Source: Candidatus Bathyarchaeota archaeon
Lineage (GTDB): Archaea; Thermoproteota; Bathyarchaeia; Bathyarchaeales; Bathyarchaeaceae
Length of the DNA stretch: 19,699 nt
Assembly (NCBI GenBank): GCA_026014605.1
Contig: JAOZIC010000072.1
Coordinates: 1 to 19,699, forward strand
Reading direction: 5' to 3'
This document shows, in pieces, positions 1-6,408 of the stretch. How positions within the stretch are numbered: position 1 is the first letter of the stretch; each line of letters starts with the position of its first letter. The notes under the pieces are model-generated. The model was not told the origin of the DNA, did not search any database, and saw only the letters and a list, made by a program, of their open reading frames with translations. Position numbers and translations under genes: made by a program.

Positions 1-319
1 CAAAACCCCAAACTTTTGTGCCATCAGATGCATCAAAACAGCAGACGCCGTAATCTTCTGAACCAACATAAACACGTCCATCTGCAACAACAGGAACCCC
101 CGGCGCAGCGTGTGTATCGGGATAAATCGTGTAATTCCATAACTGCACCAAATCAGATGTTGGAGCCGTGCTGGTGGAAAAACCAGTTTGAGATGCGTCA
201 TGTCTAATAACTGCCCAATCATCCGTAGATGCGGCGCAGGAAACAGTTTGTCCAAATAATAGCAAAGATGCAATTAGAAAAGCTGTTACAGCAACATTAG
301 TTTGACGATTTTTTCCCAT
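1..319 (-). CDS. Secreted PQQ-like beta-propeller protein (5' part, truncated by window edge)
   Basis: The frame is open from an ATG at 319-317 to the window edge, giving the first 106 residues. It starts MGKNRQTN, then a hydrophobic stretch (about residues 9-25, VAVTAFLIASLLLFG) and a Cys/Ala-rich cleavage region, so it is probably exported. The mature part has DDWAVIRHDASQTGFS (about residues 33-48), which resembles the Trp-x-x-Phe/Arg-His-Asp opening of PQQ-binding-like beta-propellers, followed by APGVPVVADGRVYVGSEDYGV and CFDASDGTKVWGF. These are typical blade repeats (GRVYVGS...LDA.TG..VW). The start is supported by AGGTG six bases upstream and a possible TATA box near 353-360. The family often serves as a surface or extracellular protein without bound PQQ; catalytic function cannot be judged from this fragment. 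Confidence 0.75.
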   Translation of the reverse strand, partial: MGKNRQTNVAVTAFLIASLLLFGQTVSCAASTDDWAVIRHDASQTGFSTSTAPTSDLVQLWNYTIYPDTHAAPGVPVVADGRVYVGSEDYGVCCFDASDGTKVWGF

Positions 320-352
320 TGGTGACACCTAAGAAAAATATCAACAGATAGT

Positions 353-360
353 AACTTAAA
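353..360 (-). promoter_or_regulatory. Possible TATA box of the beta-propeller gene
   Basis: On the minus strand the sequence reads TTTAAGTT, about 35 bases before the ATG at 319. A start about 25 bases downstream would fall close to the AGGTG ribosome-binding site at 326-330. The match is weak and the call rests on position. Confidence 0.35.
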
Positions 361-444
361 CTATTCCACAATTCGCCAAAATAATTCAGTTATCAGGGGT
401 CAAATAAACTAAGTTAACAACCAAACAGGACGTTATGAGCATAC

Positions 445-451
445 AAAAAAG
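445..451 (-). terminator. T-tract terminator after the transglutaminase-like gene
   Basis: On the minus strand CCTTTTTTG follows the stop codon at 462 by about 11 bases. Archaeal terminators are typically such oligo-T runs without a strong hairpin, so this probably ends the transcript before the beta-propeller gene. Confidence 0.4.
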
Positions 452-461
452 GTGCAGAAAC

Positions 462-1373
462 TCAGAGTGTTTCGAAGTACTGGTCGTTTACCATGTACAT
501 TGCCTCGAACCCGTCTAGGGTTAGAAAGTCGCCCACCAGGGTGTTTAAGGCGCCTGCTTGGGGTTCTAGGCTTTGCCAACCCATAACATCAACGTTTAGT
601 TTTACCCACCCGTGATATTGACTGTCTTTTGCGCCCATAACAACGTAGACTTCGTTTGCGTCCCAACCGTTAGCCCGCAAAAGCGAACACAACAGTATGG
701 AAAAGTCTTCGCAGTCACCTGTACCCAAGGTTAGGGTTTCGTTCGCAAACTGCCAGTACTCAGTGACACCGTGAACGTCCTCGTCGTAGGCGTATTCAAC
801 ATTTTTAGAAACCCAGTCACGGATTTCTATCCAATCAGGAATCACAGGATTAGTGGTAATATTAGCCAATGCCTCCAAAACCATGGGGTCATCTGGAGTA
901 ATGTAGAGTTTAGCAGACTGAAGATTAAACGCCGCACGCTTCAACGCAGTTTGCATCGTAAACGCTGCAGTGTCAGACGAGTTTGCACAGGACGCATTTA
1001 ACATCACCAGTTTGGATTCACTGCCGCTTACTGAAACGGAAATGCTGTCGCTAAAAACGTCACCAGAAACTATGGACGGCAACACAAAATCCTCCAAAAC
1101 AGCATCGTTAACACTCAAAGACACATGAACATCCGACGCATTCGCATTACCGAGATTATGAACAAAATATGTCACATTACCAACATAAGACCCAGAACCA
1201 AGCCATTGTCCGCTTTCTTTCATGGTTACGTCAAGCTGGACGAAACGTTCAATCTCGTCGTCTGTTTCTTGCCCAAAAATTCCGCTGTAAAACTGGGGGT
1301 CCAAAAACTCGGGAAACTTGAAAACAACAACCACAACAACAGCGATAACCAAAATCCACGCAAGCTTTCCCAC
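462..1373 (-). CDS. Membrane-anchored transglutaminase-like protein
   Basis: A 303-residue protein beginning at GTG. Residues 4-19 are a strong hydrophobic anchor (AWILVIAVVVVVVF), so the rest is probably outside the cell. Residues about 45-140 are rich in beta-branched residues and Asn (VTYFVHNLGNANASDVHVSL), resembling the CARDB/APHP Ig-like folds common in archaeal surface proteins. The C-terminal part carries a transglutaminase-like core: Cys221 in LGTGDCEDFSILLCSLLRA and His254 in YHGWVKLNV, with an acidic residue near LEPQ (about 270) as third member. In this superfamily the triad supports protease, amidase or cross-linking activity; the substrate is unknown. A TATA-like box at 1412-1418 precedes the gene, and the gene has its own terminator. 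A nearby ATG at 1389 is out of frame, so the GTG is taken as the start. Confidence 0.8.
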   Translation of the reverse strand: MGKLAWILVIAVVVVVVFKFPEFLDPQFYSGIFGQETDDEIERFVQLDVTMKESGQWLGSGSYVGNVTYFVHNLGNANASDVHVSLSVNDAVLEDFVLPSIVSGDVFSDSISVSVSGSESKLVMLNASCANSSDTAAFTMQTALKRAAFNLQSAKLYITPDDPMVLEALANITTNPVIPDWIEIRDWVSKNVEYAYDEDVHGVTEYWQFANETLTLGTGDCEDFSILLCSLLRANGWDANEVYVVMGAKDSQYHGWVKLNVDVMGWQSLEPQAGALNTLVGDFLTLDGFEAMYMVNDQYFETL

Positions 1374-1411
1374 AACAGCCAGACTCCATGCTTAGTTTGC
1401 AATAAACACAA

Positions 1412-1418
1412 TTTATAG
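1412..1418 (-). promoter_or_regulatory. TATA box of the transglutaminase-like gene
   Basis: The minus strand reads CTATAAATT in the short gap after cbiZ. Transcription would begin near 1388, leaving a leader of roughly 15 bases before the GTG at 1373. It shows that this gene need not depend on read-through from cbiZ. Confidence 0.5.
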
Positions 1419-1433
1419 TTGATGGAAACAAAA

Positions 1434-2174
1434 CTATTTTGAAACAGACGCCTCATGCCGTTTTATCGTCTCCGCAACAGCAACCTTAGTTGCAACCCCA
1501 ATCAACTCCCCAACCTTAGTATGCCCACCACAAGAAACCAGCGGAGCCTTGGACCAACACCCAGAAACAACAATCATGTTATCCGTCCCAGTCCCCGTAG
1601 CCAAAACATCCGGCGAAACACAGCTCCGCGCATCCATATCCTGAAGAGCAGCAGTCTTTGCCTCTGTGGCAGTAATAATTGCCCGCGCCATCGCCCCATC
1701 AGTTAACGCAGCGTTAGTCAAAACAAAAATGTTGATAGTCCCACGGGTACTCACATATTTACCATCCTGCTCAACCCACTCGGCAACATCGACACCAGAC
1801 CTAAGCGCGTTGCCAACACCACCAGTAGCCAAACAACAAACCCTGAGGTCTTTAAACGATTTCTCGCACACAGCCAAATTGTCCATATGAGCACCGGTAC
1901 TTAACATCGCCAAATCGTCACAGTCAACACCTAAACTGGCGGGAAAACTTTGTTCAAACTCGTCATAATGATACATCGTAATCTCAGACAACCCATCAGG
2001 ATGATGAACATTAGCAACAAAACACACATCCTTAAAACCCTCCCACGTAGAAAGAACCCTACGCTTTGAACCAAAACCAACAAGCAAAGTGTTCAAGTCA
2101 AAACCTTGGTAACGGTGGTAGAGTATCTCAGCCTTGACGTTGTCTAGGTTTAATTTGAGTTCACGGCGCTTCAT
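1434..2174 (-). CDS. cbiZ: Adenosylcobinamide amidohydrolase CbiZ
   Basis: A 246-residue protein, the usual length for CbiZ. The family cleaves the aminopropanol side chain of (adenosyl)cobinamide to give adenosylcobyric acid, so that salvaged cobinamide can enter the archaeal B12 pathway. Conserved blocks are all present: ATGGVGNALRSG, the TINIFVLTNAALTDGAMARAIITATEAK-type segment, SPDVLATGTGTDNMIVVSG and GGHTKVGELIG near the C-terminus. I chose the ATG at 2174 because GGTG lies five bases before it; an in-frame TTG at 2216 would add 14 residues but has a poorer site. No B12 transporter or other cob/cbi gene lies in the window, so it looks like a stand-alone salvage gene. A strong hairpin sits about 95 bases upstream and may belong to its leader. 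Confidence 0.9.
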   Translation of the reverse strand: MKRRELKLNLDNVKAEILYHRYQGFDLNTLLVGFGSKRRVLSTWEGFKDVCFVANVHHPDGLSEITMYHYDEFEQSFPASLGVDCDDLAMLSTGAHMDNLAVCEKSFKDLRVCCLATGGVGNALRSGVDVAEWVEQDGKYVSTRGTINIFVLTNAALTDGAMARAIITATEAKTAALQDMDARSCVSPDVLATGTGTDNMIVVSGCWSKAPLVSCGGHTKVGELIGVATKVAVAETIKRHEASVSK

Positions 2175-2249
2175 CAAAACACCATCAAACAAAATTACGT
2201 AGTTGCGCCTTTTCAATTAATCCTTACCAAAAATGCAGTTGACACAAAT

Positions 2250-2489
2250 TCAAAACGTGTTTGCAGAAGTGTGAGAGGCGCGAATAATTCCAACCGCCGA
2301 TTCTGGAAGGTCTTGGTTATGAGACGGTTGTATTCGCGCCATCTCGCACGGAGGCTTTGACGCAACACAGGACAGTTCTAGATTTGTTTTGGCAAAATAT
2401 AAACTTATGGATGGATTATCCAACCCATGAATGTTGGACAAAACACCTAAACCGACACAATCAACAATTATACTAACTATTAGTTTCAT
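2250..2489 (-). CDS. Doubtful small ORF (79 residues) overlapping a hairpin
   Basis: The frame starts MKLIVSIIVDCVGLGV and ends ASHTSANTF. I recognise no family. Its last third is encoded by the arms and loop of a long inverted repeat (2269-2349), which is unusual for a coding sequence and argues that the RNA or DNA structure is what is conserved. In its favour, the 44 bases up to and including its ATG closely match the 44 bases ending at the ATG at 19677, with the similarity stopping at the ATG. No Shine-Dalgarno site is visible. It could be a small protein gene, a non-coding RNA, or chance. Confidence 0.2.
   Translation of the reverse strand: MKLIVSIIVDCVGLGVLSNIHGLDNPSISLYFAKTNLELSCVASKPPCEMARIQPSHNQDLPESAVGIIRASHTSANTF
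2269..2349. repeat. Long GC-rich inverted repeat / hairpin upstream of cbiZ
   Basis: The arms GTGTGAGA (2269-2276) plus GGCGCGAATA (2277-2286) pair with TATTCGCGCC (2331-2340) plus TCTCGCAC (2342-2349). This makes 18 pairs, one of them G-U in the plus-strand RNA, interrupted only by a bulged A at 2341. The stem continues as CAACCG (2291-2296) with CGGTTG (2325-2330) after a four-base bulge, leaving a 28-base apical region. It is far more GC-rich than its surroundings. It could be a structured RNA, a cis-element in the cbiZ leader, or a small mobile element remnant. It lacks the T-arm consensus of a tRNA. Confidence 0.65.
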
Positions 2490-2519
2490 ATTTGAAGACT
2501 AATAGTAGTTCATTGTTGA
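2461..2519. repeat. AT-rich interrupted inverted repeat
   Basis: TCAACAAT (2461-2468) pairs with ATTGTTGA (2512-2519). Inside it, ACTATTAGT (2476-2484) pairs with ACTAATAGT (2498-2506), and TTCA (2485-2488) with TGAA (2493-2496). The whole forms a 59-base nested palindrome around the start of the small ORF at 2489 and lies between the DUF2299-like gene and cbiZ. It could be an operator, the terminator of the DUF2299-like gene (a run of six T at 2528-2533 is close by on the other strand) or the edge of an element. Confidence 0.5.
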
Positions 2520-2540
2520 AAACTACCTTTTTTCAGAAAA

Positions 2541-2999
2541 CTAAAGCAACTGCTTCATAATCCACCCAGCAAGATTGTAAGCCTTCTCAATGTCGGTTAC
2601 TGCTTTGAAGAAGCGGTCTTTGGTTAGCCCATCAAAGTAAATATTGTTGCTGACGACCATTTTGTTTTCACCAAACGTTACTGCTGCATCTACACAAGCT
2701 AGTTTGAAGCGTACCTCTGAAAAGACGGCTTCGCGGTCTGCAGATGATTTTTGACTTAGCTTTTTTATGTGGTTTGGCAACAAATCCAGCACAGCAGAGA
2801 CACAGATAGAGTCGATTTTGTTTGAATACTGAAACACGTTAATTTTTGTTCCAGAATCCAAACTGATAGAATAGTTGAACAGGGTGTTGCGTGATTGCTC
2901 ACCAATCAGTTGCACAAAATCCAGTTTTTCTGCATTTAACCAATTTTTTATCCTCGCAGGAACAACATGAGCAGGCAAACAGCCCAACCCAAGAGCCAA
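2541..2999 (-). CDS. DUF2299-like hypothetical protein
   Basis: About 152 residues. After a short variable start comes ARIKNWLNAEKLDFVQLI, then a beta-rich segment (FNYSISLDSGTKINVFQYSNKIDSICVSAVL), a helical region (LPNHIKKLSQKSSADREAVFSEVRFKL) and a hallmark C-terminal block IYFDGLTKDRFFKAVTDIEKAY. This order and the D-G-L-T-K-D-R-F block match, from memory, the archaeal DUF2299 family, which has no known function. The fold resembles small chaperone-like (type III secretion chaperone-type) domains, which is an inference only. The TTG at 2999 is preceded by GGGGAG at five-base spacing; a GTG at 3014 lies about 25 bases after a TATA-like TTTTATTT and could be a leaderless start. It is divergent from proB. 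Confidence 0.65.
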   Translation of the reverse strand: MALGLGCLPAHVVPARIKNWLNAEKLDFVQLIGEQSRNTLFNYSISLDSGTKINVFQYSNKIDSICVSAVLDLLPNHIKKLSQKSSADREAVFSEVRFKLACVDAAVTFGENKMVVSNNIYFDGLTKDRFFKAVTDIEKAYNLAGWIMKQLL

Positions 3000-3070
3000 A
3001 ACATCTCCCCCCACACCATATGTGGGAGGTTTATGAAATAAAATTTTCTAAACAAAACAGTTCGACAAGG

Positions 3071-3083
3071 CTTATAGGATAAA
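3071..3083 (+). promoter_or_regulatory. Probable TATA box of proBA
   Basis: CTTATAGGATAAA lies 28-40 bases before the proB ATG at 3111, so transcription should begin close to 3098-3105 with a very short leader. This fits the weak Shine-Dalgarno signal before proB. Confidence 0.45.
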
Positions 3084-3110
3084 TCAAACTTTAAGAAAAG
3101 AAGAACACGA

Positions 3111-4232
3111 ATGTCCTCAAAACTGATTGTGGTGAAGGTCGGAACCGCAAGCCTAACCAACAAAGACGGAACACCTAACATCGAACTAATGGAAAAACTG
3201 GTAGACCAAATAGCCCAAGCAATAAAACAAGGCAACAAAATCGTTTTCGTAACATCAGGAGCCGTAGCCGCAGGACTAGCAGAACTTGAAATCCCCAAAA
3301 AACCCAACGACATAGTCTTCCAGCAGGTCTGCGCCGCAACCGGACAGAGCATAATCATGTCCACATACCGCCAGTTGTTCAAAAAACATGGCCTAAAAGT
3401 AGCCCAAATCTTGCTAACCGCAGAAGACCTCTCGAACAGGGCATCTTACCTGCACGTGTGTGACGTGCTAGAAACCGCGTTGCAGCTGGGAATTGTTCCA
3501 ATCATAAACGAAAACGACGTAACATCAACAGAAGAACTCGTGCCCGTAACAAAAGGCTATGAAATAAACTTTAGCGACAACGACATCCTATCCGTTCTGG
3601 TAGCAAACGCCCTAGAAGCAACACTTGTAGTCATATTATCCAATGTGGACGGTTTGTATACTATGCACCCCAAAAAACGGGATGCAAAACTAATCCAAAC
3701 CGTGGAAAAAGTCACACCCAAACTCAAATGCGAAATAGAAGGCAAAAGCAGACTCGGCAGAGGCGGCATGAAAACCAAACTAAAAGCCGCAGAAATCGCA
3801 ACCACCAGCGGAGTACCCTTGGTTATAGCGAACAGCCAAAAAGAAAACGTGTTACTGGATATTCTTGCCGGAAAACAAAACGGCACATACTTCAAACCAC
3901 AAGAGCGCCTGCCTTCCATAAAACGGTGGATAGCTTACGGAGCGTCAGTGAAAGGACAAATATTCGTAAACGAAGGCGCCAAAAAGGCGATTCTTCAAGG
4001 CGCAAGCCTTCTTCCTGTGGGGGTTACTAAAATCACGGGAACATTCAACGAGGGCGACGTAATCAGCCTAGTAGACCAAAACAGTGTAGAGTTTGCGAAA
4101 GGCAACCCCAACTACAGCAGCGCAGAAATTAACGTGATTAAAGGCTTGAAAACAAGCCAAATCAAAAAAGCCCTCGGGTACATAAGACGAAAAGAAGTAA
4201 TTGCCAGAAAAAACATCTGTATAGTGAAGTGA
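3111..4232 (+). CDS. proB: Glutamate 5-kinase
   Basis: A 373-residue, full-length protein with an amino acid kinase domain and a C-terminal PUA domain. It phosphorylates the gamma-carboxyl of L-glutamate with ATP, the first step of proline synthesis. Visible signatures are LIVVKVGTASLTN at the N-terminus (phosphate-binding Lys9 and Gly), VTSGAVAAG (about 48-56), the glutamate-binding INENDVTSTEE (about 132), FSDNDILSVLVA, ILSNVDGLYT and GRGGMKTKLKAAEIA. From about residue 283 GQIFVNEGAKKAILQ-type sequence marks the PUA domain, common in bacterial and archaeal ProB. It is followed after six bases by proA, so the two products (a labile acyl phosphate passes between them) are co-expressed. Many archaea lack proBA, so acquisition by transfer is possible. 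Confidence 0.95.
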   Translation: MSSKLIVVKVGTASLTNKDGTPNIELMEKLVDQIAQAIKQGNKIVFVTSGAVAAGLAELEIPKKPNDIVFQQVCAATGQSIIMSTYRQLFKKHGLKVAQILLTAEDLSNRASYLHVCDVLETALQLGIVPIINENDVTSTEELVPVTKGYEINFSDNDILSVLVANALEATLVVILSNVDGLYTMHPKKRDAKLIQTVEKVTPKLKCEIEGKSRLGRGGMKTKLKAAEIATTSGVPLVIANSQKENVLLDILAGKQNGTYFKPQERLPSIKRWIAYGASVKGQIFVNEGAKKAILQGASLLPVGVTKITGTFNEGDVISLVDQNSVEFAKGNPNYSSAEINVIKGLKTSQIKKALGYIRRKEVIARKNICIVK

Positions 4233-4238
4233 AAAAAG

Positions 4239-5480
4239 ATGATAGAAGAAATATGCAGAAAAGCAAAAGCTGCATCCGTCCAGTTAGCGCAGCTTTCAAG
4301 TGAACAAAAAAACAAAGCATTATGCAAAATGGGGGACTTACTCGAACAAAACTGCACACAAATTTTGGAAGCAAACCAAGAAGATGTGCAAGCCGCACGA
4401 GCCAAAGGCGTAAAAGAGGCACTAATTGACCGGCTGGTTTTAGACAAAGGCAGAGTTGAGGCAATGGCATCTGACCTTCGAGGGTTAACCAAACTAACAG
4501 ACCCTGTAAATGAAATTGTGAAAACGTGGACCAGACCCAACGGGTTAATCATAGGGCAAATACGTGTCCCCTTGGGGGTAATCGGCATAATTTATGAATC
4601 CAGACCTAACGTCACATCTGAAGCATCTGGATTATGTATCAAATCAGGAAACGCAATCGTGCTCAGAGGCGGCTCAGACGCCATAAACTCAAACATGGCA
4701 ATCGGCAATGCGTTACGCGCAGCCCTGAAAGCAACGGGAATAAACGAGGACGCAATACAGGTCGTTCCCATAACAGACCGCGCAGCAGCAGAAAAACTCA
4801 TGACCATGCGCAAATATATCGACGTTTTAATCCCAAGAGGCGGAGCAAACCTAATCAAAACAGTGGTAGAGAAAGCCACAATCCCCACAATTGAAACAGG
4901 AACAGGAAACTGCCACATCTACGTGGAACCTGATGCAGACCTCAAACGAGCAATAGACATTGTAATCAACGCGAAATGTCAACGTCCTGGAGTCTGCAAT
5001 GCTGCCGAGAAACTTATAGTCCAAAAAGATGTTGACAAAAAGTTTCTGTTTGACATGGTTTCGGCACTCAACCTTAATGGTGTAGAAGTCAGGGCATGCG
5101 AAAAAACAATGAAACTGATGCCCAACCTAAAACCTGCAGTTGAAGAAGACTGGTACACAGAATTTTTGGACCTGATAATAGCAGTGAAAATAGTGGAAAA
5201 CATCGACGAAGCAATCGCCCACATAAACAAGTATGGAACCAAACACAGCGACTCGATACTAACAGCAGACTTCAACAAGGCACTAAAATTCATCCGAGAA
5301 GTAGACTCCGCAGCAGTGTACTGGAACTCATCCACACGGTTTACAGACGGCAACCAATTTGGTTTAGGCGCAGAAATGGGAATCAGCACACAAAAACTGC
5401 ATGCACGGGGACCCATGAGCACAGAACAGCTAACAACAACAAAATTCTTCATACTGGGCAGAGGACATATCCGCGAATAA
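4239..5480 (+). CDS. proA: Gamma-glutamyl phosphate reductase (glutamate-5-semialdehyde dehydrogenase)
   Basis: A 413-residue protein of the aldehyde dehydrogenase superfamily, the usual size of ProA. It reduces gamma-glutamyl phosphate with NADPH to glutamate-5-semialdehyde, which cyclises to pyrroline-5-carboxylate. Signatures include VPLGVIGIIYESRPNVT (about 109-125), LRGGSDAINSN, LIPRGGANLI, and the catalytic cysteine in QRPGVCNAAEKL (about Cys253). The C-terminal TDGNQFGLGAEMGISTQKLHARGPM block is also diagnostic of the family. The start ATG is six bases after the proB stop, with a GTGAAAAAAG purine tract as ribosome-binding region. No proC (the final reductase) is in the window; the last step must be encoded elsewhere. 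Two hairpins follow the stop. Confidence 0.96.
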   Translation: MIEEICRKAKAASVQLAQLSSEQKNKALCKMGDLLEQNCTQILEANQEDVQAARAKGVKEALIDRLVLDKGRVEAMASDLRGLTKLTDPVNEIVKTWTRPNGLIIGQIRVPLGVIGIIYESRPNVTSEASGLCIKSGNAIVLRGGSDAINSNMAIGNALRAALKATGINEDAIQVVPITDRAAAEKLMTMRKYIDVLIPRGGANLIKTVVEKATIPTIETGTGNCHIYVEPDADLKRAIDIVINAKCQRPGVCNAAEKLIVQKDVDKKFLFDMVSALNLNGVEVRACEKTMKLMPNLKPAVEEDWYTEFLDLIIAVKIVENIDEAIAHINKYGTKHSDSILTADFNKALKFIREVDSAAVYWNSSTRFTDGNQFGLGAEMGISTQKLHARGPMSTEQLTTTKFFILGRGHIRE

Positions 5481-5498
5481 ACAAAATAGATTTTGTTT
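5479..5498 (+). terminator. AT-rich hairpin at the end of proBA
   Basis: AAACAAAA (5479-5486) pairs with TTTTGTTT (5491-5498) across a TAGA loop, beginning at the last base of the proA TAA stop region. The position and U-rich 3' arm suggest a terminator for proBA. Confidence 0.45.
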
Positions 5499-5536
5499 AA
5501 CAAAAACAGGCTAAAAAAGAAAAGTTTGCGATGCAG

Positions 5537-5562
5537 GTAACCAGAATTTGTTTCTGGTTTAC
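5537..5562. terminator. Hairpin between convergent proA and the small charged-protein gene
   Basis: AACCAGAA (5539-5546) pairs with TTCTGGTT (5552-5559) across a TTTGT loop. It overlaps the stop codon of the minus-strand gene ending at 5559. Lying between convergent genes, it may act in either direction; no strong T-run follows on the minus strand. Confidence 0.35.
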
Positions 5563-5849
5563 TTGCTCTTCCCAAGTGCGGAGATTAGTTGGTCCAAAGT
5601 TTTTTGGATTTTGTCTTTTTGTCTTGTTCCTCGGTCTGGGCTGAGGCGTTTTTTGACGTACATGCCGTAGATGAGGATTTCTTTGGGGTCGTCTTCTGCT
5701 AGGGCTTCAATGAGAAGGTTCATGATCAGCTTTTTTGTTTCATCGTTTTCAATGCCTTTTAGGACTTCGGCTGTTTCGTTTTTGAGTTTTTCTTTGTGAG
5801 TGTCCTTCTTTGGTTTGTAGCCTAATTCTTCAAGTTTTTTAAGAACCAT
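5559..5849 (-). CDS. Small charged hypothetical protein
   Basis: A 96-residue protein rich in Lys and Glu, starting MVLKKLEELGYKPKK. I recognise no family. It appears wholly alpha-helical: a Lys/Glu-rich segment (about 16-40), an amphipathic helix with DETKKLIMNLLIEALAEDDPKEILIYGMYVKKRL (about 36-69) and a C-terminal helix DKIQKTLDQLISAL. No membrane segment or metal-binding motif is present. The ATG is eight bases after a strong GGAGATGA that overlaps the stop of the upstream ferredoxin gene, so the two are translated from one transcript. The pairing suggests an accessory or assembly partner of the electron carrier, but that is inference only. Confidence 0.7.
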   Translation of the reverse strand: MVLKKLEELGYKPKKDTHKEKLKNETAEVLKGIENDETKKLIMNLLIEALAEDDPKEILIYGMYVKKRLSPDRGTRQKDKIQKTLDQLISALGKSK

Positions 5850-5856
5850 AACGCGT

Positions 5857-6348
5857 TCATCTCCATCCGTCAGGAATCAGTTTGTTAACTGTAGCTTTTC
5901 TTGCTTGTTGGTCAAATTCTTTTTGGGTCATCAAACTCAAAGCGTTTTCGGGACACCATTCAATACATTGAGGTGTTCCTTCACACAGGTTACAGATCAT
6001 CACGGTCTTTTTGTCTTCGTTCAAGAATATGGCTCCGTGTTTGCAGCTTTCAATACACCAGCCACATAGGTCACATTTATTGTCGTCAACCAGTATTACG
6101 CCTGTTTCGTCAGATTTTTTCAACGCGTCCCTTGGACATGCACGTACACATGGGGCATCTTCACAGAGGCGACACGCAACAGGCATGTTAACTAGGGTTT
6201 GTAAACGTAAAACTTTGATTCTTGACAGTTTAGGGTCAAACGCTTTTTCTTGTTGCAATGCACAAACAAGTTCGCAGATACTGCAACCAGTGCATTTTTC
6301 AAAGTCAGCACCAACAAATTTTGGTTCTTTAGTCACTTGGTCAGACAT
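5857..6348 (-). CDS. Four-cluster [4Fe-4S] ferredoxin-type electron carrier (HycB/DmsB-like)
   Basis: A 163-residue protein with sixteen cysteines in four groups: Cys19-22-25-29 (CTGCSICELVC), Cys59-62-67-71 (CRLCEDAPCVRAC), Cys92-95-98-102 (CDLCGWCIESC) and Cys119-122-128-132 (CNLCEGTPQCIEWC). This spacing is that of the DmsB/NrfC/HycB/CooF family of polyferredoxin subunits, which pass electrons between a catalytic oxidoreductase (often a molybdopterin or tungsten aldehyde ferredoxin oxidoreductase in archaea) and other carriers. No signal peptide is present, so it is cytoplasmic. No catalytic partner lies nearby; only the small charged protein follows. GAGGT eight bases before the ATG and a clear TATA box support the start. 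Confidence 0.88.
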   Translation of the reverse strand: MSDQVTKEPKFVGADFEKCTGCSICELVCALQQEKAFDPKLSRIKVLRLQTLVNMPVACRLCEDAPCVRACPRDALKKSDETGVILVDDNKCDLCGWCIESCKHGAIFLNEDKKTVMICNLCEGTPQCIEWCPENALSLMTQKEFDQQARKATVNKLIPDGWR

Positions 6349-6391
6349 CAGTTATACCTCGAGGGCAATCACTAGAAAAAGTTGTAAACTA

Positions 6392-6399
6392 CTTATATG
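6392..6399 (-). promoter_or_regulatory. TATA box of the ferredoxin operon
   Basis: The minus strand reads AACATATAAG, a good archaeal TATA box with an A-rich stretch before it. Transcription should begin near 6367, giving a leader of about 20 bases that contains GAGGT. Confidence 0.6.
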
Positions 6400-6408
6400 T
6401 TTTCATAT

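Noticed and set aside
1389..1431. ATG starts upstream of the transglutaminase-like gene at 1389 and 1431
   Set aside because: Both are out of frame with the conserved protein and yield short products without recognisable features.
2269..2349. tRNA or tRNA-like gene in the hairpin
   Set aside because: The pairing is one long rod with an internal bulge; there is no D-arm, anticodon arm or GTTCRANNC T-loop.
3111..5480. Fused pyrroline-5-carboxylate synthase (proB-proA fusion)
   Set aside because: A stop codon and six bases separate the two frames; they are separate proteins.
4979..5575. Open frame of about 198 codons on the minus strand opposite proA
   Set aside because: It runs antisense to the catalytic core of ProA, has no recognisable motif and no promoter or ribosome-binding site.
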